A DNA stretch of 64,000 bases from Zoogloea sp021286885 (GTDB lineage Bacteria; Pseudomonadota; Gammaproteobacteria; Burkholderiales; Rhodocyclaceae). The notes below the pieces were generated by a model, which did no database searches, was not told the DNA's origin, and saw only the letters and a list, made by a program, of their open reading frames with translations. The stretch lies in assembly GCF_041915215.1 (NCBI RefSeq), contig NZ_JAYSBV010000006.1, one strand, 5' to 3'. A program made the position numbers and the translations under genes. Below, one piece after another: positions 49,476 through 57,688 of the stretch; the stretch's first letter is position 1; every line of letters starts with the position of its first letter.

Positions 49476-51407
49476 TTATGAATTCGCGGGGGGCGTACGC
49501 ACCCGCAGCTTGGATTTGTGAAGAAGTAACTCGCTGAGCTGACGCCGTTCTTCCGGGCCCAGGCCGCCCAGGCGGCTCTGTTGGGTCAGACGGTTGATCT
49601 GGAGCTCAAGGGCGTCAGCTTCAAGTTTGTTGAGCGTGTCGTTGAACAAGGGTTCCAGCAGGCTGTCGCCGTAGGCCTCGTCATCGAACTGGCTGGCGAT
49701 GCGGGCCAGCACTTCGGCATGGCCCGTGTCGCGGAAATGTTCCAGCAGGCTGCCCACGCCACCATGGATGGGCAGCTCGCCCACGCTCATGGCGTCAACC
49801 ATGGCAATCAGGCAACGGCCCTCGGGGCTATCGTCGGGCAGCAGGTCGATGGGCAGCCGGGCGGTCCAGGTGGGGTGCAGGGTCAGTACCTTGATCAGTT
49901 TTTCGATGGAGCTGGGCGGGCGTTGGCGTGGTGCCAGTTTAGGCAAGGCATTGCGGCCCCGCCATTTGCCGTTCTGGCCGCCCCCCTGGCGTCCGCCAAA
50001 GCGGCGCCCGGTGGGGGCTTCGCCGCCGGAAAAGTCTCGGTCGTCGTAGCGGGCCGCCCCTTCAAAGTCGGGGGGCGGGCCATCAAAATCAGGGGGGAAG
50101 CCCGAGGGCGGGGCAGAAGGCAGGGCCGCCCGCCCGTCCAGCCCATAGGCCTGCTCCACTTCCTGCTGGGTGAAGCCGGCCATTTCGGCCAGGCGCTTCA
50201 TCACCTGCAGGCGCAGGAGCGGCGCCGAGATCCGCAGCACCCGAGCCTTGGCGTCATGTACCAGCCGGGCGCGCCCTTCGGCGCTGTTGAGGTCGATCTC
50301 GTGGGACAGTTGTTCCAGCAGAAAGTCGGCCAGGGGGCGGGCCTGATCCATGGCCGCCCGGAAGGCGTCGGCGCCGAACTGGCGCACATAGCTGTCCGGG
50401 TCGTGTTCTTCGGGCAGGAACAGGAAGCTCACCCGCTTGTCGTCCGCCAGGTGTTCGAGGCTTACGTCCAGGGCCCGGGCCGCTGCGCGCTGGCCGGCGG
50501 CATCCCCGTCGAAGCAGAACACCACCTGATCGGCCATGCGCATCAGCTTCTGCAGGTGATGGGCGGTGGCGGCGGTGCCCAGGGTGGCCACGGCGTTATG
50601 CACCCCGAACTGGGCCAGGGCGACCACGTCCATATAGCCTTCCACCACCAGCACGCAGCTGCGGTCGCGGATTTCCTGGCGTGCCTGGGGCAGGCCGTAG
50701 AGTTCGCGTCCCTTTTCAAACAGGGGCGTTTCGGGGGAGTTCAGATATTTGGGTTCGCCCTTGCCCAGCACCCGGCCCCCAAACCCGATCACGTGGCCGC
50801 GCTGGTCCTGGATCGGGAACATGATGCGTTCCCGGAAACGGTCGTAGCGCCGGCCTTGGTCGTTGGTCAGGATCAGCCCGCACTCTTCGAGGCGCGGATC
50901 GCTGTAGTCGGCAAACGCGGCCTGGAGGCCCTGCCAGCCCTCGGGGGCATAGCCCAGGCCGTAGCGGGCCGCAATGGCGCCGGTGAGGCCGCGTTTCTTG
51001 AGATATTCGATGGCGGTGGGGCTGCGCTTGAGCTGCTCTTTGTAGAAGCGGGCCGCCTGGGTCATCAGTTCGCTGAGGGATTGCTCCCGTACGCGCTCCT
51101 GGTGATCCGTGCGGCTCTCTTCGGGCACCACCATGCCCACCTGTTGGGCCAAATCCTTGACCGCCTCGACGAAATCCAGGCCGCTGTATTCCATCAGGAA
51201 GCCAATGGCGCTGCCGTGGGCACCGCAGCCGAAGCAGTGGTAAAACTGCTTGCTCGGGCTCACCGAAAAGGAGGGGGATTTCTCGCCGTGAAAGGGGCAA
51301 CAGGCGAAGTAATTCACGCCACCCTTCTTGAGCGGAAGGTAGCGTTCGATCACTTCGACGATGTCGACCCGAGCGAGGAGATCCTGGATGAAAGACTGGG
51401 GAATCAT
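49476..51407 (-). CDS. dnaG: DNA primase
   Basis: DnaG makes RNA primers for replication. The 643-residue product has the N-terminal CHC2 zinc finger (Cys37, His40, Cys58, Cys61 within ACCPFHGEK and FYHCFGCG), the TOPRIM domain with VVEGYMDVVALAQ near 255-267 and FCFDGDAAGQRA, and a C-terminal DnaB-binding domain. A Gly/Arg/Pro-rich linker lies around 410-480. It sits 51 bp before rpoD. Confidence 0.97.
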   Translation of the reverse strand: MIPQSFIQDLLARVDIVEVIERYLPLKKGGVNYFACCPFHGEKSPSFSVSPSKQFYHCFGCGAHGSAIGFLMEYSGLDFVEAVKDLAQQVGMVVPEESRTDHQERVREQSLSELMTQAARFYKEQLKRSPTAIEYLKKRGLTGAIAARYGLGYAPEGWQGLQAAFADYSDPRLEECGLILTNDQGRRYDRFRERIMFPIQDQRGHVIGFGGRVLGKGEPKYLNSPETPLFEKGRELYGLPQARQEIRDRSCVLVVEGYMDVVALAQFGVHNAVATLGTAATAHHLQKLMRMADQVVFCFDGDAAGQRAAARALDVSLEHLADDKRVSFLFLPEEHDPDSYVRQFGADAFRAAMDQARPLADFLLEQLSHEIDLNSAEGRARLVHDAKARVLRISAPLLRLQVMKRLAEMAGFTQQEVEQAYGLDGRAALPSAPPSGFPPDFDGPPPDFEGAARYDDRDFSGGEAPTGRRFGGRQGGGQNGKWRGRNALPKLAPRQRPPSSIEKLIKVLTLHPTWTARLPIDLLPDDSPEGRCLIAMVDAMSVGELPIHGGVGSLLEHFRDTGHAEVLARIASQFDDEAYGDSLLEPLFNDTLNKLEADALELQINRLTQQSRLGGLGPEERRQLSELLLHKSKLRVRTPPANS

Positions 51408-51447
51408 GTTGGCTGGCCGACCTCTGGCGGGGGCCGACCCATGAATC

Positions 51448-51894
51448 CTAGTTCGACAGGCGGGATTTCACCAGTTTGGATACTTCGGCCATGTCGGCCT
51501 TGCCAGCCAGACGCGGCTTCAGGGCAGCCATCAGCTTGCCCATGTCGGCGGGGCCGGTGGCGCCGGTTTCGGCGACAGCGGCATCCACTTCGGCGGCAAT
51601 CTGCTCGCTGCTCAGGCCTGCCGGCTTGTAGGCAGACAGGACTTCGATCTCGAACCGTTCGGCATCGGCCAGGTCCTGGCGCTGGGCGTTTTCGTACTGG
51701 GTAACGGAGTCACGACGCTGCTTGAGCATCTTGTCGACCACGGCGATCACGCCGGCGTCGTCCAGTTCGATACGCTCATCCACTTCCCGCTGCTTGATGG
51801 CTGCAAGCAGCAGCCGCAGGGCGGAGAGGCGGGCGGTTTCCTTGGCGCGCATGGCGGCCTTCATGTCTTCGTTGACGCGGACCTTCAAGGACAT
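51448..51894 (-). CDS. yqeY: GatB/YqeY domain-containing protein
   Basis: The 148-residue product is a stand-alone YqeY protein, similar to the tRNA-binding tail domain of GatB; its role is not firmly known. It starts MSLKVRVNEDMKAAMRAK with LRLLLAAIKQREVDE, and ends in PADMGKLMAALKPRLAGKADMAEVSKLVK (two pieces). ATG 51894 is chosen; upstream in-frame sequence covers the rpsU hairpin. It lies between rpsU and dnaG, a common arrangement. Confidence 0.92.
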   Translation of the reverse strand: MSLKVRVNEDMKAAMRAKETARLSALRLLLAAIKQREVDERIELDDAGVIAVVDKMLKQRRDSVTQYENAQRQDLADAERFEIEVLSAYKPAGLSSEQIAAEVDAAVAETGATGPADMGKLMAALKPRLAGKADMAEVSKLVKSRLSN

Positions 51895-51930
51895 GGCGAG
51901 CTTTCTGGGGTCGATGATCTGGGGAAACTG

Positions 51931-51980
51931 AAAAGCACGAACGCCACCCGAACGCGCAACCAAGCGCGATTCGTGTGGCG
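51931..51980 (-). terminator. Hairpin between rpsU and yqeY, probable partial terminator
   Basis: On the minus strand CGCCAC..CGAA..CGCGC and GCGCG..TTCG..GTGGCG pair as an interrupted stem of about 15 bp, followed by a TGCTTTT run. In E. coli a terminator between rpsU and dnaG lets S21 be made in excess over primase and sigma; this hairpin is positioned to do the same. Confidence 0.6.
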
Positions 51981-52006
51981 ATCAGGAAGCGAGTACCGAG
52001 GGGTTT

Positions 52007-52219
52007 TTAGTACAGCTTCGGGGGCAGGGTCTGGCTGCGCAGGCGCTTGTGGTGGCGCTTCACTGCGGCGGCGAGCTTGCGCTTGCGCTCGGCAGTGGGC
52101 TTTTCGTAGAACTCGCGGGCGCGGAGTTCAGGCAGCAGACCAACTTTTTCAATGGTGCGCTTGAAGCGGCGGATGGCAACTTCAAACGGCTCGTTTTCTT
52201 TGACGCGAATACCCGGCAT
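52007..52219 (-). CDS. rpsU: 30S ribosomal protein S21
   Basis: S21 is a small basic protein on the 30S platform near the anti-Shine-Dalgarno region. The 70-residue product begins MPGIRVKENEPFEVAIRRFKR and has the basic EKPTAERKRKLAAAVKRH tail. It is the first gene of the operon with yqeY, dnaG and rpoD, with a promoter candidate 41 bp upstream. Confidence 0.97.
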   Translation of the reverse strand: MPGIRVKENEPFEVAIRRFKRTIEKVGLLPELRAREFYEKPTAERKRKLAAAVKRHHKRLRSQTLPPKLY

Positions 52220-52259
52220 TGCGTGCTTCCTCGAAAATTCTTTAGACGGAAAGTCAGAG

Positions 52260-52289
52260 AGTATAACGCCTTCCTTTGGGGTCTACCAA
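52260..52289 (-). promoter_or_regulatory. Sigma-70 promoter candidate for the rpsU operon
   Basis: On the minus strand TTGGTA (52284-52289), an 18-bp spacer and TATACT (52260-52265). The -10 is near consensus; the -35 keeps TTG. Confidence 0.5.
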
Positions 52290-52353
52290 GCCCCTTTTCG
52301 CTTTGTTTGCAGGCTCGGGGTAAAATCCTGTTTTTGATCCTCTCGAACGAACC

Positions 52354-53388
52354 ATGCGAGTGCTGGGCATCGAAAGCTCCTGTGACGAAACCGGGGTGGC
52401 CATCTACGAAACCGGGCGCGGCCTGCTGGGCCATTGTCTGCATTCCCAGGTGGCGCTCCACGCGGAGTATGGCGGGGTGGTCCCCGAGCTGGCTTCCCGC
52501 GATCACATCCGGCGGCTGCCCCTGCTGCTGCGGGAAGTGCTGGCCCGCACCGGGCTGGGCATGCAGGATCTGGATGCGGTGGCGTATACCTCCGGCCCCG
52601 GGTTGGCGGGCGCCTTGCTGGTGGGGGCGAGTGTGGCCGAATCCCTGGCCATGGCCCTCGACATTCCGGCCCTGCCGGTGCATCACCTGGAAGGGCATCT
52701 GCTTTCGCCGCTGCTGGCGGCCGATCCGCCGAGCTTTCCGTTTGTCGCCCTGCTGGTCTCGGGTGGCCACACCCAGCTCATGAAGGTGACGGGGGTGGGC
52801 GAATACGAACTGCTGGGCGAAACGGTGGATGATGCCGCCGGTGAGGCCTTCGACAAGACTGCCAAGCTGATCGGCCTCGGTTATCCGGGCGGGCCGGCCC
52901 TGGCCCGGCTTGCTGCCGAAGGGACGCCCGGGCGCTTCAAGCTGCCCCGCCCCATGTTGCACAGCAAGGATTTTGATTTCAGTTTCAGCGGCCTCAAGAC
53001 GGCGGTGCTGACCACCGTGAACAGCCCCGGCTTCTGTGAGGCCGATAAGGCCGATCTGGCGGCCGAATTCCAGGCCGCGACGGTGGAGGTGCTGGTGAGC
53101 AAGGCCATGGGTGCCCTGCGCCATGCGGGCCTGCGCCAGTTGGTGGTGGCCGGCGGCGTGGGGGCCAATCTGGCCCTGCGGGCGGCGCTGGATGCCGCTG
53201 CGGCCAAGCGGCGCTGCCGGGTGTATTACCCTGAGATGGAGTTGTGCACCGACAATGGGGCCATGATTGCCTTTGCCGGTGCCTTGCGTTTCGAAGCCGG
53301 AGAGCAGCCCGCCGACGGGGAGCGCCGTTTTGCGGTGCGCCCCCGCTGGAGTCTCCAGGAAATCAAGAGCCCCCGGGCGGCAGGTTGA
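52354..53388 (+). CDS. tsaD: tRNA N6-adenosine threonylcarbamoyltransferase
   Basis: TsaD, with TsaB and TsaE, transfers threonylcarbamoyl to A37 of ANN-decoding tRNAs. The 344-residue product has the ASKHA fold motifs GIESSCDETGVAIYE at the N-terminus, the metal-binding HLEGH at 111-115, VSGGHTQL near 131 and VAGGVGANLALR. It is divergent from rpsU, a common proteobacterial arrangement. Confidence 0.97.
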   Translation: MRVLGIESSCDETGVAIYETGRGLLGHCLHSQVALHAEYGGVVPELASRDHIRRLPLLLREVLARTGLGMQDLDAVAYTSGPGLAGALLVGASVAESLAMALDIPALPVHHLEGHLLSPLLAADPPSFPFVALLVSGGHTQLMKVTGVGEYELLGETVDDAAGEAFDKTAKLIGLGYPGGPALARLAAEGTPGRFKLPRPMLHSKDFDFSFSGLKTAVLTTVNSPGFCEADKADLAAEFQAATVEVLVSKAMGALRHAGLRQLVVAGGVGANLALRAALDAAAAKRRCRVYYPEMELCTDNGAMIAFAGALRFEAGEQPADGERRFAVRPRWSLQEIKSPRAAG

Positions 53389-53404
53389 GCGGGAGGGCGG
53401 GGCC

Positions 53405-54013
53405 TCAGGCCTTCTTCTTGCTGCCGATGCGGCTTTCTTCGCCGGCCAGCAGGCGCTGGATGTTGCCCGCGTGGCGCCAGATCAGCAGGGCCGACATGAG
53501 GGCAATCGAAACGATCCAGCTGGTTTCGAGTCCGAACAGCCAGGCCAGCACCGGCGCCCCCAGGGCGGCGGTGAGGGCTGAAAGGGAAGAGTAGCGGAAG
53601 GCGAAGGCCATCCCCAGCCAGACCCCGAGGGTGGCGAGCCCGACCCCGCCGTGGGCGCCCAGCAGGACGCCCGCAGCGGTGGCAACGCCCTTGCCGCCCT
53701 TGAAGCCCAGGAACACCGGGTAAAGGTGGCCCAGGAAGGCCGCAAGGCCGGCAGCAGCCACCTCGGTGCCCGATAGGCCCAGGGCAGGCGCCAGGCTGGC
53801 CGCCAGGAAAACCGCCAGCCAGCCCTTGAGGGCATCGCCCAACAGGGTCAGGATTGCAGCGAGCTTGTTGCCGCTGCGCAGGACATTGGTGGCGCCGGGA
53901 TTACCGGAGCCGTAAGTGCGGGGGTCCGCCATCCCGAACAAACGGGTGACGACGACCGCGAAAGGAATCGAGCCCAACAGATAGGCGGCAATGAGCAGGA
54001 GCGTGGCGTACAT
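53405..54013 (-). CDS. plsY: Glycerol-3-phosphate acyltransferase PlsY
   Basis: PlsY transfers acyl from acyl-phosphate to glycerol-3-phosphate, the first step of phospholipid synthesis. The 202-residue inner-membrane product has the family motifs GSGNPGATNVLR near 36-47, GFKGGKGVAT near 102-111 and about six hydrophobic helices. It is convergent with tsaD and divergent from folB. Confidence 0.94.
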   Translation of the reverse strand: MYATLLLIAAYLLGSIPFAVVVTRLFGMADPRTYGSGNPGATNVLRSGNKLAAILTLLGDALKGWLAVFLAASLAPALGLSGTEVAAAGLAAFLGHLYPVFLGFKGGKGVATAAGVLLGAHGGVGLATLGVWLGMAFAFRYSSLSALTAALGAPVLAWLFGLETSWIVSIALMSALLIWRHAGNIQRLLAGEESRIGSKKKA

Positions 54014-54066
54014 GTTCTTGGTTGGCCAAAACTTTGGAGTGGGCGCGATTTTAGCCGGGACAGACG

Positions 54067-54462
54067 ATGGATTTCATTTTTGTTGAAGCACTCCGGGTGA
54101 AGGCCCGGGTGGGCATCTATCCGCGGGAGCGGGTGGTGGATCAGCCGCTGGAGCTGAATCTGACTTTTGGCGTGCCGGATGCGGCGGCTGAGCGGGATGA
54201 TATTGCCGATACGATTGATTATGCAAAGGTGATCGAACGTATCCGCGCCGAGCTGGGAGAGCGCCAGTTCAATCTGATCGAAACCCTGGGCGAGTTTGTC
54301 GTGAAGTTGTTGTTTGATGAATTTGGCGCCCCCTGGGTCAAGCTCTCGATTGCCAAGATCGGGATCATGAAGGATGTGCACCGAGTGGGCGTGTTTATTC
54401 AACGGGCCAAGGATGGTCAAACGCCGCCGGATTACCCGGGAGGGAGTGGAATGCCCGGTTGA
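54067..54462 (+). CDS. folB: Dihydroneopterin aldolase
   Basis: FolB converts 7,8-dihydroneopterin to 6-hydroxymethyl-dihydropterin in folate synthesis. The 131-residue product has the family start FVEALRVKARVGIYPRERV, the DTIDYAKV block near 53-60 and the pterin-binding NLIETLGEFV near 75-84. The C-terminus is about 12 residues longer than usual and Pro/Gly-rich. It is divergent from plsY, a conserved pairing in proteobacteria. Confidence 0.92.
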   Translation: MDFIFVEALRVKARVGIYPRERVVDQPLELNLTFGVPDAAAERDDIADTIDYAKVIERIRAELGERQFNLIETLGEFVVKLLFDEFGAPWVKLSIAKIGIMKDVHRVGVFIQRAKDGQTPPDYPGGSGMPG

Positions 54463-54550
54463 GGGGGTGTCTGAATTTGTATTGGTGACACCGCCGCAGA
54501 CGGGGCCCTTGTGCAGAGATGCCGGGGTGCTTGTAATGGTCTGACCAAAG

Positions 54551-54606
54551 AAAACGGCTTTTCTGCAGTCTGATCAGACCGCAGAAAAGCCGTTTTACTT
54601 TTTTGC
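54551..54606. terminator. Bidirectional terminator between folB and the H-NS-like gene
   Basis: AAAACGGCTTTTCTGC and GCAGAAAAGCCGTTTT are 16-bp perfect arms; inside them GTCTGA and TCAGAC also pair, with one mismatch between the two blocks. A and T tracts flank both sides. Confidence 0.9.
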
Positions 54607-54666
54607 CAACAGCCTGCAACACTGAACGGCGTTTGGCGTAAGCCTCACGCGTACAGCGTGTGGCAA

Positions 54667-55059
54667 TTAGGCAGCAGCAGCAGCGGGGGCGCGCAGATCG
54701 TCGATGTTCTTGCCAGCGGCGAGCCAGTCGATCACCCACTGGGGCTTGCGGCCGTGGCCAGTCCAGCCAATGGCGGGGTTTTCCGGGTGGCGGAACTTGA
54801 TCACGGATGCGGGCTTGGCAGTGGCAGCCTTCTTGGCCTTGGGGGCCTTCTTGGGGGCTGCAGCAGCGGCGGCCGGTGCGGGCTTTTCGCCAGCGTCGGG
54901 GCCGAGCACGTCATCGAGGCTCAGGCCGTGTTCGGCGGCCATCTTCTCCATCCGCTTGAGCAGGTCCTTGCGGGCGGAGTCGGAGCGACGGCGGATTTCG
55001 GCTTCCACCTTGTTCTGGAGGCGACGCAATTCGGTCAGGGAGAGGGTGGAGATGTCCAT
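54667..55059 (-). CDS. H-NS family nucleoid-associated protein
   Basis: This DNA-binding protein probably silences AT-rich DNA. The 130-residue product has an N-terminal coiled-coil dimerisation region (LSLTELRRLQNKVEAEIRRR, residues 6-25), an Ala/Lys/Pro-rich linker (about 58-86) and a C-terminal H-NS domain. The latter has FRHPENPAIGWTGHGRKP, close to the WTGRGRxP signature of betaproteobacterial H-NS proteins. The 3' end has an unusual run of five Ala codons. It is a single gene with an AT-rich upstream region. Confidence 0.92.
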   Translation of the reverse strand: MDISTLSLTELRRLQNKVEAEIRRRSDSARKDLLKRMEKMAAEHGLSLDDVLGPDAGEKPAPAAAAAAPKKAPKAKKAATAKPASVIKFRHPENPAIGWTGHGRKPQWVIDWLAAGKNIDDLRAPAAAAA

Positions 55060-55223
55060 GAGTCTGTTTTCCTTTGAACTGGAATGGGTTGAACAATCCG
55101 GGTGAAGCGCAGTGGATTGCCTTGCTGTAGTCTGTTTGTTGATTGCTTATTGAAGCGAATCTTTATTACGGACTCTATTTTGCCACTATAGTTCAGTGAA
55201 AGGGCAAGTGCTTTTAAACTCTC
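55060..55223. other. AT-rich region between ybaK and the H-NS-like gene
   Basis: The 164-bp spacer is markedly AT-rich around 55130-55200 and is the likely promoter of the H-NS-like gene; TATAGT (55187-55192 read on the minus strand) is one possible -10. Such AT-rich DNA could also be an autoregulatory H-NS site. Confidence 0.35.
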
Positions 55224-55715
55224 TTACGGGATTCCTGCGCGAACCAGGGTTGGTTGAAGGGTTTTGACGATGTCGTGGGGGTGAACCCCTACGAGAAAAC
55301 CACGCTTTCCGCCGTTAATGTAAATCAAGGATTCGTCCAGGATGGTTTGCTCCATGTAAATGGGCATGGCCTTCCGGGTGCCAAAGGGGGAGGTTCCGCC
55401 CACCAGATAGCCGCTATGGCGCTGGGCTACTGCAGGATCGCAGGGGCTGATTTGTTTGCGTCCTGCCTGGCGGGCCAGTTCCTTGGTGGAAACCTTCAGA
55501 TCGCCGTGCATCAATACGATCAGGGGCTGCTTCTTTTCATCTTCCATGATCAGGGTCTTGACGACTGCATGCTCGTGGACGTTCAGCTCGCGGGCCGAAA
55601 CCTTGGTGCCGCCGTGATCCTCATAGGCGTACAGATGGGCCGAATAGGGGATCTGATGTTGTCGCAAAAAGCGGGTGGCGGGGGTTTCGGGGATATTGGT
55701 ATCTGCCTTGCTCAT
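55224..55715 (-). CDS. ybaK: Aminoacyl-tRNA deacylase YbaK/EbsC family
   Basis: YbaK removes Cys mischarged onto tRNA-Pro. The 163-residue product has the family features VVKTLIMEDEKK near 51-62, the conserved Lys in this block, KVSTKELARQAGRK and GYLVGGTSPFGTRKAMPI with the GxxxP loop. Length matches stand-alone YbaK. It lies 40 bp downstream of ogt on the same strand. Confidence 0.9.
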   Translation of the reverse strand: MSKADTNIPETPATRFLRQHQIPYSAHLYAYEDHGGTKVSARELNVHEHAVVKTLIMEDEKKQPLIVLMHGDLKVSTKELARQAGRKQISPCDPAVAQRHSGYLVGGTSPFGTRKAMPIYMEQTILDESLIYINGGKRGFLVGVHPHDIVKTLQPTLVRAGIP

Positions 55716-55755
55716 GATGTTGCGCGCTCAAGTGCTTGATTCTGGTTTGAAAATT

Positions 55756-56247
55756 TCAGAGGAGGCGGGCGCCTTCGTGCCTGAGCAGCCACTCTTTGGC
55801 CTCTAACAGATAATCTGCGGCACCGTGGGCAAAGCCGCCCAGCCCGCGCTGAGCTGTCACCCGATGGCAAGGGACGATAATCGGAAATGGATTGTCCCCA
55901 CAGGCTTGCCCAATTGCTCGTGGTGCACTGCACAGTTTCTGGGCCAGCTGGCCGTAAGTCCGGGTTTCTCCGCAGGGGATTGCGGCTATTGCATCCCAGA
56001 CGCGTCGTCGGAATGGGCTGGCCTGGGTTTGTTGACAGGTGAGGGTAAAGGAATGTTCCGGGTTTTCTAAATATGCGTTTATTTGCAAAATCGCATCTTG
56101 GGAGATGGTGTTGCAGGGGGGTATGAGTGCGGCATCATGGGGAAGAAAGACGATTTCATCCAGTTGCCCCGCACTGCTGCACAGGCCCAGGCGCCCGAAA
56201 GGCACTGAGATAACCGCCGAATAGCTGCGGGAAACATCCTTTTTCAT
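55756..56247 (-). CDS. ogt: Methylated-DNA-protein cysteine S-methyltransferase
   Basis: This suicide protein repairs O6-alkylguanine by transferring the alkyl group to its own Cys. The 163-residue product has the active-site Cys127 in IVPCHRV, the RRRVWDAIAAIPCGETRTYGQLA helix-turn-helix region (in pieces, about 80-102) and the Asn-Pro pair just before. The N-terminal domain is short. It probably forms a transcription unit with ybaK. Confidence 0.92.
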   Translation of the reverse strand: MKKDVSRSYSAVISVPFGRLGLCSSAGQLDEIVFLPHDAALIPPCNTISQDAILQINAYLENPEHSFTLTCQQTQASPFRRRVWDAIAAIPCGETRTYGQLAQKLCSAPRAIGQACGDNPFPIIVPCHRVTAQRGLGGFAHGAADYLLEAKEWLLRHEGARLL

Positions 56248-56323
56248 GCCCTGATTCTGCGCCTTGGTGATCCGTGGAGCAAGTGCGGATTTCCACCAGC
56301 CCGTTTATCCTGACGTATAAACG

Positions 56324-56349
56324 CCAACCCCCGCCGGGGCGGGGGTTGG
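56324..56349. terminator. GC-rich hairpin after proA
   Basis: CCAACCCCC and GGGGGTTGG pair around GCCGGGGC, with GCC/GGC able to extend the stem. It lies 26 bp after the proA stop; the flanking T content is modest. Confidence 0.65.
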
Positions 56350-56374
56350 TATGCTGCGTGGCGGGTGGCCGGGT

Positions 56375-57652
56375 TTAGCGCCGGATATGGCCTTCGCCAA
56401 ACACGATCCACTTCTGGCTGGTGAGGCCTTCCAGGCCCACCGGGCCCCGGGCGTGGATCTTGTCGGTGGAAATGCCGATTTCGGCCCCCAGACCGTACTC
56501 AAAGCCGTCTGCAAAGCGGGTGGAGGCGTTGATCATCACCGAGGCGGAATCCACTTCCCGCAGGAAGCGCATGGCCCGGGTGTAGTTTTCGCTGACGATG
56601 GCTTCGGTATGGCCGGAGGAATGGGCATTGATATGGGCAATCGCCGCATCCAGACCGTCCACGACCTTCACCGCGATGATCGGTGCCAGATATTCTTCTT
56701 TCCAGTCGGCTTCGGTGGCTTCTTTCAATTGGGCCTCGGCAATGCCGGCTTCCCGCAGGATGGCGAGGGCTTGCGGGCAGGCGCGCAGCTCCACGCCCTT
56801 GCTGGCCAGCATGTGCCCGATGGCGGGCAATTGGGCAGCAGCAATGGCCACATCCACCAGCAGGGATTCGGTGGTATTGCAGGTGCCATAACGCTGGGTC
56901 TTGGCGTTTTCGATGATGGCGAGGGCCTTGGCCGGATCGGCGTATTCGTCCACATAAACGTGGCAATTGCCATCAAGGTGTTTGATCACCGGCACCCGCG
57001 CATCCCGGGAAATACGTTCGATAAGGCCCTTGCCGCCTCGGGGAACGATCACGTCTACGAATTCGGGCATCGCAATCAGTTCGCCCACGGCGGCCCGGTC
57101 GGTGGTTTCCACCACCTGAATGCAGCTTTCGGGCAAGCCTGCGGCGGAAAGGCCGGCGCGCACGCATTCGGCAATGGCCTGATTGGAATGGAGGGCTTCC
57201 TTGCCGCCGCGCAAAATGGCGGCGTTGCCGGATTTGAGGCACAGGGCGGCCGCATCGGCGGTCACGTTCGGGCGGGCTTCGTAAATGATGCCGATCACGC
57301 CCAGGGGCACCCGCATCTTGCCTACCGAGATGCCGGAGGGGCGGCGCTTCATGTCGGTGATTTCGCCCACCGGATCAGGCAGGGCGGCGACCTGCTCCAG
57401 CCCCTGGGCCATGCCTTCGATGCCCTTGGCCGAAAGGGTGAGGCGGTCGATCATGGCCGGCTCCAGGCCGTTGGCCCGGGCCTCTTCCAGATCGCGCTGA
57501 TTGGCAGCGGTCAGTTCGGGGGCGCGGCTGCGGATGGCGGCAGCCATGGCCAGCAGGGCGTGGTTCTTGGCTTCGGTGGAGGCGGCGGCCACCAGGCGGG
57601 AAGCGGCGCGGGCCTGACGGCCCAGGCCTTGCATGTATTCTTTGATGTCCAT
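56375..57652 (-). CDS. proA: Glutamate-5-semialdehyde dehydrogenase (gamma-glutamyl phosphate reductase)
   Basis: ProA reduces glutamyl-5-phosphate to the semialdehyde in proline synthesis. The 425-residue product has the catalytic Cys258 in RYGTCNTTESLL, the VIVPRGGKGLIERI block near 201-214 and GPVGLEGLTSQKW at the C-terminus. ATG 57652 begins MDIKEYMQGLGRQAR, the common start; the frame extends 11 codons upstream. It follows holA by 36 bp. Confidence 0.96.
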   Translation of the reverse strand: MDIKEYMQGLGRQARAASRLVAAASTEAKNHALLAMAAAIRSRAPELTAANQRDLEEARANGLEPAMIDRLTLSAKGIEGMAQGLEQVAALPDPVGEITDMKRRPSGISVGKMRVPLGVIGIIYEARPNVTADAAALCLKSGNAAILRGGKEALHSNQAIAECVRAGLSAAGLPESCIQVVETTDRAAVGELIAMPEFVDVIVPRGGKGLIERISRDARVPVIKHLDGNCHVYVDEYADPAKALAIIENAKTQRYGTCNTTESLLVDVAIAAAQLPAIGHMLASKGVELRACPQALAILREAGIAEAQLKEATEADWKEEYLAPIIAVKVVDGLDAAIAHINAHSSGHTEAIVSENYTRAMRFLREVDSASVMINASTRFADGFEYGLGAEIGISTDKIHARGPVGLEGLTSQKWIVFGEGHIRR

Positions 57653-57688
57653 CGGATTTCGCGTGGCTAAGGTTAGGGCGCCCAAGCC

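Noticed and set aside
47511..51704. Long plus-strand frames opposite rpoD and dnaG (656 and 707 residues)
   Set aside because: They are antisense frames created by codon bias at high GC; the opposite-strand genes are certain.
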